Assembly: GCA_937894825.1 (NCBI GenBank)
Contig: CALCQT010000288.1
Coordinates: 1 to 11,985 of the forward strand
Length of the DNA: 11,985 nucleotides
Source: an uncultured Anaerolineaceae bacterium
GTDB lineage: Bacteria > Chloroflexota > Anaerolineae > Anaerolineales > Anaerolineaceae
Reading direction: 5' to 3'
The position numbers and the translations under genes were made by a program. Each line of letters begins with the position of its first letter. The stretch's first letter is position 1. Positions 7,677 through 11,985 of this stretch are shown here, one piece after another. The notes beneath the pieces are model-generated. The model saw nothing but the letters and a program-made list of their open reading frames with translations. It had not been told where the DNA came from and searched no databases.

Positions 7677-8207
7677 TTAATTATACCGGCGAGGGATCAA
7701 CTTTGCTCGCTCCAAAGCGAAGACGATCGCGGGGATGAGAATTAATTGGATGATGATTCCCGGCAGTGCGGTGGCAAAATAACCGGTGACCCAGGCTCCG
7801 ATGGAATAGCTGCCGGCACGGAAGATCAGCGCGTTCAGTATGCCGGCGACCAACCGTCCTGCCAGCAGGGCGCCGATCAGGCTGAAATACAGATCCAGGA
7901 TCGGTTTTCCGGTCCGGATGAGCGCAGCCAGAATGCCGGCCACGATGCCATAGACGGACAATTCAACCAGCATGGAAGGCAGAAAAGCCATCGGCGGCAT
8001 TCCGGTGATCAGGGCGGAGAGGAACGGCCCGGCCAGCCCGGCTGCCAGTCCGAACGGCCAGCCGCAGATCAACCCGCAGAGCAGAACCGGAATATGCATC
8101 GGCAGGAAGATGCTGCCGGCGTTGGGGATGGCGTGAAATGCCATCGGGAGAACGACACACAGAGCGATACAAACAGCGGTGATGATTAACTTCTTGACAT
8201 TCGACAT
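7677..8207 (-). CDS. ECF transporter S component (substrate-binding membrane subunit), substrate unknown
   Basis: This 176-residue, very hydrophobic protein has about six membrane segments, the size and shape of ECF S components, which bind a vitamin or cofactor and are toppled through the membrane by EcfT and the ATPases. Helix 1 contains an AxxxA motif (A11, A15) as expected for contact with EcfT. The block LPMHIPVLLCGLICGWPFG (35-53) followed by SALITGMPP (64-72) is characteristic of a general ECF S-component family whose members have several substrates. The motifs are not ones I can tie to RibU, ThiT or BioY. The ATG has AGGAG 9 bases upstream. It lies 77 bases downstream of ecfT on the same strand, so it is the dedicated S component of this operon. 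Cobalamin, folate or pantothenate-like substrates are possible; I cannot choose. Confidence 0.85.
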   Translation of the reverse strand: MSNVKKLIITAVCIALCVVLPMAFHAIPNAGSIFLPMHIPVLLCGLICGWPFGLAAGLAGPFLSALITGMPPMAFLPSMLVELSVYGIVAGILAALIRTGKPILDLYFSLIGALLAGRLVAGILNALIFRAGSYSIGAWVTGYFATALPGIIIQLILIPAIVFALERAKLIPRRYN

Positions 8208-8284
8208 TTCAATTTTCTCCTATTGTTTTTGAACGACAAATCAGGGGTGTTTCGAGACTCCGATTTTCGTTTGGATCGAAATAT

Positions 8285-9085
8285 TCAGCGATGAAGGATG
8301 ACCGCGGCCGCACAGAAGGCAATAGAGATTGTCAGCGCGGCAAAATCAAGCCTGGTAAAACCGGGCGAACTTTTGCGTGTCCGGAATTTTCCGCCGCGGA
8401 AGCCGCGCGCTTCCATTGCCAGCGCCAGTTCATCCGCACGCCTGAACGCGCTGATAAATATTGGCAAAACCAGTGGCAGCAACGCATTGGCTTTTTCCCG
8501 CAGTTTGGGGCTGTCCAGTTTGGCCGCGCGGGCGGTCTGCGCTTTGATGATGGTCTCGCTTTCTTCCGCCAGCACAGGGATGAACTGAATCGCGATGCTG
8601 ATCATCAGCGCGAAATCATGAACCGGAATGCGGAGTCGCTGCAACGGCGAAAGCAGCCAGGCGAATGTGTCTGTAATTTCCATTGGTGTCGTGGTTGTCA
8701 TCAGAATACTGCTGAGCGCCATCAGGAAGATGACTTTCAGAGCGACGTTTGCGCCTTGGGCGATTCCACCCACCGAAATGTGGAAAAATGCATATTCCCA
8801 GAGCGGACGATCGCCATTGAAAAACAGCGCGTTCATCAGGAAAATGAGCAGCAGGAATAGCCCCACCCGGCGGATACCGCTGAAGACGATGCGGGGACCG
8901 GTTTTGGACAGATGGGCCAATGAAAGCAAAAGGAGACCGAGCGCCGTGTACCCAACCGTGGAACGCGTGATGATCACAACAGCCAGCAGGGTAAAGAAGC
9001 TGATGATTTTCGCACGGGGATTCAGCCGGTGGATCGGCGTATCATTCGGCAGGTAATGTCCGGACAGAATTGCGGAATGCATCAT
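8285..9085 (-). CDS. ecfT: ECF transporter transmembrane coupling subunit EcfT
   Basis: EcfT links the two ATPases to the S component in the membrane. The 266-residue protein starts with the typical SGHYLPNDTPIHRLNPRAKI (8-27), then four to five membrane segments, a long cytoplasmic helical region, and a last membrane helix near the C-terminus. The two coupling motifs that dock into the ATPases are visible: AQTARAA (182-188, Ala-Arg-Ala in place of the usual Ala-Arg-Gly) and AMEARGF (223-229, canonical). Its ATG overlaps the ecfA2 stop as ATGA (9082-9085), so translation is coupled. GGAGG lies about 9 bases upstream. A second ATG is the very next codon, so the exact start could be one residue later. 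Confidence 0.95.
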   Translation of the reverse strand: MMHSAILSGHYLPNDTPIHRLNPRAKIISFFTLLAVVIITRSTVGYTALGLLLLSLAHLSKTGPRIVFSGIRRVGLFLLLIFLMNALFFNGDRPLWEYAFFHISVGGIAQGANVALKVIFLMALSSILMTTTTPMEITDTFAWLLSPLQRLRIPVHDFALMISIAIQFIPVLAEESETIIKAQTARAAKLDSPKLREKANALLPLVLPIFISAFRRADELALAMEARGFRGGKFRTRKSSPGFTRLDFAALTISIAFCAAAVILHR

Positions 9086-9939
9086 TCGTTTTGTCCTCCG
9101 AACCGGTTGATCAGCGCCGTTAGCAGGGGCTCATAGCGGAAAATGTCGGACGGCAAATCGATCCCCTTTTCCCGCAGGGAGTCAACAATTTCTTTGGGTT
9201 GGCTGACGCCGAGCCGCAGCTCACTCAGCCGGGCTTTATCGGCAAATATCTTTTCCGGTGTGTTATCCAGAATCAATTCGCCATGATCCAGCACGAGCAA
9301 CCGGCTCGAAAAAGCGCTCAGTTCGTCGATATCATGGGAAACCATGAGGATGGTTTTCCCTTCCTGGTGAAGCCGCCGGATAAAAGCCATAAAATCTTTC
9401 CGCGTGACCGGGTCCAGACCGGCGATCGGCTCGTCCAGAATCAATATCTCCGGTTCCATTGCCAAAATCCCCGCAATTGCCGCCCGGCGCTTTTCTCCTC
9501 CGGAAAGTGTGAGCGGTGAAAGGTCGCGGACAGTCTCATAATCGAGCCCGACCGACTGGATTGCCTGCCGTGTTCTGGCTTGCACCTCGGAGGGCGGCAG
9601 TCCGAGTTGTCTGGGCCCAAAGGAGACATCCCGTTCGACGGTCATCTCAAAAAGTTGCTGTTCCGGGAATTGAAAAACGATCCCCACTTTTTTTCGCAAG
9701 TACTCCCGTTTGAAATCCCGCTGATTAATATCCTTACCGTCCAGCAGGATTCTTCCGGTTGCAGGCGTGAGAACCCCTGCGATGAGCTGGATCAGGGTGG
9801 ACTTTCCGCAGCCGGTATGACCGAGGATGCCGATAAATTCTCCCGGCTGGATGGTGAAGCTGATCTGTTTCAGCGCCGCTGATTCCAGGGGTGTGCCGGC
9901 CGCATAACGATAACTGACATTCTCTACGACAATCGACAT
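9082..9939 (-). CDS. ecfA2: ECF transporter ATPase EcfA2
   Basis: One of two non-identical ATPases that power the ECF transporter. The 285-residue protein carries Walker A GHTGCGKST (40-48), Q-loop VFQFPEQQLFE (88-98, the FPEQQLF form typical of EcfA2), signature LSGGEKRR (145-152), Walker B ILILDEP (165-171, catalytic E170), D-loop AGLDP (173-177) and H-loop SHD (H202). The about 70-residue C-terminal extension is usual for the family. The start ATG at 9939 overlaps the end of ecfA1 by 16 bases and has GGAG 5 bases upstream inside ecfA1. All catalytic residues are present. Confidence 0.96.
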   Translation of the reverse strand: MSIVVENVSYRYAAGTPLESAALKQISFTIQPGEFIGILGHTGCGKSTLIQLIAGVLTPATGRILLDGKDINQRDFKREYLRKKVGIVFQFPEQQLFEMTVERDVSFGPRQLGLPPSEVQARTRQAIQSVGLDYETVRDLSPLTLSGGEKRRAAIAGILAMEPEILILDEPIAGLDPVTRKDFMAFIRRLHQEGKTILMVSHDIDELSAFSSRLLVLDHGELILDNTPEKIFADKARLSELRLGVSQPKEIVDSLREKGIDLPSDIFRYEPLLTALINRFGGQNE

Positions 9940-10757
9940 AGCTGCTCCGTCAATTCATGGATCGTCAGCGGACATTCCGCCAGATGGATGCCTGCGTTTC
10001 GCAGGTCTTCGTATAGCCTTACCGGCAGTGGCGGCAGTAGATTTGCCGAGGTCAACAGCGGAAGATCAGCCAGGATGCGGCGCGGTGGACCGGATGCCAC
10101 GATCCGGCCTGCTTTCATCAGATCAATGCGATCGGCCAGGACGGCCTCTTCCATTCGGTGCGTGATGTGGATGATCGATTTGTGTTCCGCCTGATGAAGC
10201 TGTTGGATCGTCTGCAGGATTTCCTGTCGCCCCTGAATGTCCAGCATGGCGGTTGATTCATCGAAGATAATGATCTCAGGCGATATCGCCAGTACGCCGG
10301 CCAGTGCGACACGCTGTTTCTGCCCACCGGAGAGCATATGGGGTGATTTTTTCTCAAATCCCGCCATGCCGACCAGCGCCAGCGCTTTGTGAACTTCCGC
10401 CGCAATTTGTTCCGGCGGAAAGTCATAATTTTCAAGCCCGAACGCGATATCTTCCTCAATGACAGAGGAGATAAACTGGTTGTCGGGATTTTGGAATACC
10501 ATGCCGCATTTTCGCCGGATATCCCACAAATTGGCTGGGTCTCTCACATCCAGCCCGGCGATGTAAAGGTTTCCCTGCTGCAGCGGGAGGAGGCCGTTGA
10601 AATGTTTGGCCAGCGTTGATTTTCCGCTGCCGTTTTGTCCGAGCAATACGACGAACTCGCCTGCTTTCATGCGGAAGTCAATGCCTTCCAATGAATATCT
10701 TTGGCTTGCTTCGCCTTCGTACGTGTAGAAAAGATTTTTTGCCTCAATGATGTCCAT
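9924..10757 (-). CDS. ecfA1: ECF transporter ATPase EcfA1
   Basis: First gene of the operon and partner ATPase of EcfA2. The 277-residue protein has Walker A GQNGSGKST (40-48), Q-loop VFQNPDNQF (87-95, the NPDNQ form typical of EcfA1), signature LSGGQKQR (142-149), Walker B IIIFDES (162-168, E167), D-loop TAMLDIQGR (169-177, Ile where Pro is usual) and H-loop ITHRMEEA (H200). The start is fixed by the conserved N-terminus MDIIEAKNLFYTY; no downstream Met is plausible. Unusually, there is no Shine-Dalgarno sequence: the start codon follows a terminator U-run by 6 nt, so expression probably depends on read-through of the leader. Confidence 0.95.
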   Translation of the reverse strand: MDIIEAKNLFYTYEGEASQRYSLEGIDFRMKAGEFVVLLGQNGSGKSTLAKHFNGLLPLQQGNLYIAGLDVRDPANLWDIRRKCGMVFQNPDNQFISSVIEEDIAFGLENYDFPPEQIAAEVHKALALVGMAGFEKKSPHMLSGGQKQRVALAGVLAISPEIIIFDESTAMLDIQGRQEILQTIQQLHQAEHKSIIHITHRMEEAVLADRIDLMKAGRIVASGPPRRILADLPLLTSANLLPPLPVRLYEDLRNAGIHLAECPLTIHELTEQLCRLS

Positions 10758-10763
10758 TTTTGT

Positions 10764-10794
10764 AAAAAAAAGAAGACTCCGTTTCAGAGTCTTC
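10764..10794 (-). terminator. Intrinsic terminator directly before ecfA1 (likely attenuator)
   Basis: On the - strand GAAGACTC (10794-10787) and GAGTCTTC (10779-10772) form a perfect 8-bp stem with a 7-base loop, followed by eight U (10771-10764). The U-run ends 6 nt before the ecfA1 ATG. Since the operon promoter is about 200 bp upstream and no gene ends here on this strand, it must act on the operon's own transcript, as in riboswitch or attenuation control. The + strand has no T-run, so it is one-directional. Confidence 0.85.
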
Positions 10795-10959
10795 CTGTCT
10801 CTCTTAATAGGCTCATCCTATTATTGATCAATTAAAGGGCTGATTACGCATTCCGGCCATTCCGGTGGATGGATCCTGCCCTGCGTTTTTTTTGACTGGT
10901 GTTTTGAAAATAATTGCCCGATTCTTCGGGATGAGAGCGTATTTCTTATACGCTTTACC
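10795..10959 (-). promoter_or_regulatory. Structured 5' leader of the ECF operon, unidentified riboswitch-like element
   Basis: Starting from the inferred transcription start near 10959, the leader holds a 7-bp hairpin AGCGTAT/ATACGCT with AAGAA loop (10936-10954), a 5-bp hairpin CCCGA/TCGGG with AGAA loop (10917-10930), then an unpaired A-rich stretch. Next, ACGCA (10882-10886) can pair with TGCGT (10846-10850), while the GGGC directly following the first arm (10878-10881) can pair with GCCC beyond the second arm (10837-10840), an H-type pseudoknot layout with an internal CCGG/CCGG hairpin. A further 6-bp hairpin AATAGG/CCTATT (10806-10822) precedes the terminator. It does not match the THI box, B12 box (no GCCACTG), RFN, folate or preQ1 consensus as I know them. 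Confidence 0.6.
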
Positions 10960-10965
10960 GCTAGG

Positions 10966-10994
10966 ATTTTATAATGGAACAGGAATATCGTCAA
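10966..10994 (-). promoter_or_regulatory. Promoter of the ECF operon
   Basis: On the - strand, TTGACG (10994-10989) and TAAAAT (10971-10966) are separated by 17 bases, a good housekeeping sigma factor match. The start would be near 10959, giving a leader of about 200 nt before ecfA1. Confidence 0.7.
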
Positions 10995-11039
10995 TCCATT
11001 GACAGATGAAATTCAGGGGATTATACTGAAATCAGTTAG

Positions 11040-11051
11040 TTAAACGTTTCA
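11040..11051 (+). promoter_or_regulatory. Distal LacI-type operator-like site
   Basis: TTAAACGTTTCA is a near-palindrome around a central CG, the general form of LacI/GalR-family operators. Its complement-orientation copy lies at 11149-11160, with 11 of 12 bases identical. It is about 46 bases upstream of the ECF promoter -35 and about 109 bases from the second site. Confidence 0.4.
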
Positions 11052-11148
11052 TTGAAAGGAATAAATCCACTCGGCTCATTCTCCTGTTTGCTTGCTGAAT
11101 AGCCGACTGAATTTATGAAAAAGGATGAAATACTTTTGTTATCATTAG

Positions 11149-11160
11149 TGAAGCGTTTAA
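11149..11160 (-). promoter_or_regulatory. Proximal LacI-type operator-like site over the -35 of the binding-protein gene
   Basis: Read on the - strand it is TTAAACGCTTCA, differing from the distal site at one base. It overlaps the proposed -35 element of the solute-binding protein promoter, where a bound repressor would block RNA polymerase. Confidence 0.45.
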
Positions 11161-11185
11161 TCTTTTGCGCCCGTTTTGATAAAAT
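11157..11185 (+). promoter_or_regulatory. Candidate promoter of the solute-binding protein gene
   Basis: TTAATC (11157-11162, weak -35) and TAAAAT (11180-11185, good -10) are 17 bases apart. The transcript would begin near 11192, leaving a short 5' leader that contains the ribosome binding site GGGAGAAGG. The remaining sequence between 10995 and 11156, apart from the distal operator-like site, shows only a loose TCGGCT/AGCCGA inverted repeat. Confidence 0.5.
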
Positions 11186-11212
11186 GGGATCCAACCTGTG
11201 GGAGAAGGTGAA

Positions 11213-11985
11213 ATGAAAAAAAATGTATTAACTTTATTGTCCTTTTTGCTTTTGCTCAGCATTGGCGCGTGGCAAAGTCAGCCTGAAGATATCACCATTA
11301 CGTATACAAACTTCAGCGCGTCCGGCGGAAACGAAGAGACGCTGGAGCAGATGGCCGGGCTTTTTCACGAACAGAATCCGAATATCACGGTGAAGATCGA
11401 AACCATCGGCTATAACGATTACTTCACACAAATGCAGACCCGGGTGGCCGGCGGAACCGCCCCGGACAGTTTCGAGTTGAACATTGAAAATTTCGCGGCT
11501 TATGCCGCCAAAGGCGTCCTGCGTGAGATCAGCGGTGTGGATCTGACCGGGATTAACCCAACTGCTTTGTCAGCTTTCAACATGGATGGCAAGCAATATG
11601 GGCTGCCCGGTTCTTTCTCCAATGTCGTTCTGATCTACAACAAAGAACTGTTTGACCAAGCCGGCGTCAGCTATCCGACCATCGACTGGACCTGGGAAGA
11701 CGCCAGTGCGGCTGCGAAAGCCATCCGGGCGCTGGGAGACGACACCTTCGGGATTTTTGCTCCCATCACCTATAACGAATTCTTTAAAGTTTCGGCACAA
11801 TTTGGCGGCAGTCTCTTCAATGAAGATCAGACCGCGTTTACGCTGAACACACCGGAAAACATTGCCGCGGTGAAGAATATGGTGGAGCGGGTCACGGTTG
11901 ATAATGTGCAGCCCAACGCCGAACAGCAGGGCGGCATGGGTGACTGGGACTGGTTCATCAGCGGAAAACTGGGTATGATTCCGAC
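11213..11985 (+). CDS. ABC transporter solute-binding protein, sugar type (3' truncated by window)
   Basis: The frame from ATG 11213 stays open to the window edge (257 codons visible), so the gene is incomplete at its 3' end. It begins with a signal peptide (MKKN, then LTLLSFLLLLSIGAW) and the mature part starts with ITITYTNFSASGG, followed by ETLEQMAGLFHEQNPNITVK, QMQTRVAGGTAPDSFELN, and YGLPGSFSNVVLIYNKELFD with AGV and WTWEDA. This is the order of motifs in extracellular family 1 binding proteins (SBP_bac_1, COG1653), which deliver sugars or oligosaccharides to CUT1-type permeases. No Cys follows the hydrophobic segment, so it lacks a lipobox. The ribosome binding site GGGAGAAGG is 4 bases before the ATG. 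Permease genes are expected to the right. Exact sugar unknown. Confidence 0.92.
   Translation, partial: MKKNVLTLLSFLLLLSIGAWQSQPEDITITYTNFSASGGNEETLEQMAGLFHEQNPNITVKIETIGYNDYFTQMQTRVAGGTAPDSFELNIENFAAYAAKGVLREISGVDLTGINPTALSAFNMDGKQYGLPGSFSNVVLIYNKELFDQAGVSYPTIDWTWEDASAAAKAIRALGDDTFGIFAPITYNEFFKVSAQFGGSLFNEDQTAFTLNTPENIAAVKNMVERVTVDNVQPNAEQQGGMGDWDWFISGKLGMIP

Noticed and set aside
7746..8189. Open frame on the + strand opposite the ECF S component
   Set aside because: Its product is a Gln/Asp-rich, low-quality sequence of the kind produced opposite a hydrophobic membrane gene.
8208..8284. Terminator or promoter between ecfT and the S component
   Set aside because: Only a 6-bp TTTCGA/TCGAAA repeat with a 20-base loop and no U-run; no convincing promoter boxes.
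10795..10959. Cobalamin, thiamine or FMN riboswitch in the ECF leader
   Set aside because: No B12 box (GCCACTG), no THI-box CTGAGA/ACCTGATCTGG pair and no RFN core could be found; only the general riboswitch layout is supported.
11071..11106. TCGGCT/AGCCGA inverted repeat upstream of the sugar-binding gene
   Set aside because: Only 6 bp with a 24-base loop; expected by chance in this much sequence.

Overview
The window is about 12 kb of bacterial chromosome in three blocks: a defence cluster on the + strand (1-6785), an energy-coupling factor (ECF) vitamin/cofactor transporter operon with a methyltransferase on the - strand (6918-10757), and the start of a carbohydrate-type ABC transporter gene on the + strand (11213 to the right edge). 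The organism cannot be named. Strong GGAG-type ribosome binding sites, a TTGACG/TAAAAT promoter, a U-tract terminator and the gene order ecfA1-ecfA2-ecfT fit Bacillota or Chloroflexota (Anaerolineae-like), but this is a low-confidence inference.

Defence block. The window opens inside hsdS, the specificity subunit of a type I restriction-modification system; hsdM is presumably to the left. An FRG-domain gene with clearly AT-richer sequence sits between hsdS and hsdR. HsdR appears complete, with nuclease and helicase motifs intact. A DUF262-DUF1524-DUF5655 protein of the GmrSD/SspE type follows 15 bases later. Gaps are short (33, 11 and 15 bases) and all genes share a strand, so they probably form one transcript. 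If so, a restriction enzyme that cuts unmethylated DNA is paired with a nuclease family known to act against modified phage DNA, with an FRG protein of unknown role between them. A weak hairpin near 6895-6913 lies in the convergent gap and may end the transcript.

ECF block. Read on the - strand, the order is ecfA1, ecfA2, ecfT, a six-helix S component, then a class I SAM-dependent methyltransferase. The first three overlap or nearly overlap, so they are translationally coupled. One dedicated S component beside a full A1-A2-T module suggests a group I transporter for one substrate; the substrate cannot be read from sequence alone. A good promoter is followed by about 200 nt of structured leader, including a possible pseudoknot and a strong intrinsic terminator whose U-run ends 6 nt before the ecfA1 start codon. 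That is riboswitch or attenuator layout, but I could not match it to any riboswitch consensus I know.

Sugar-uptake block. A solute-binding protein gene starts at 11213 and runs off the window. Two near-identical 12-base LacI-type operator-like sites in inverted orientation lie upstream, one touching the -35 region, so a local LacI-family repressor is likely. No tRNA, rRNA, CRISPR array, insertion sequence or attachment site was found.
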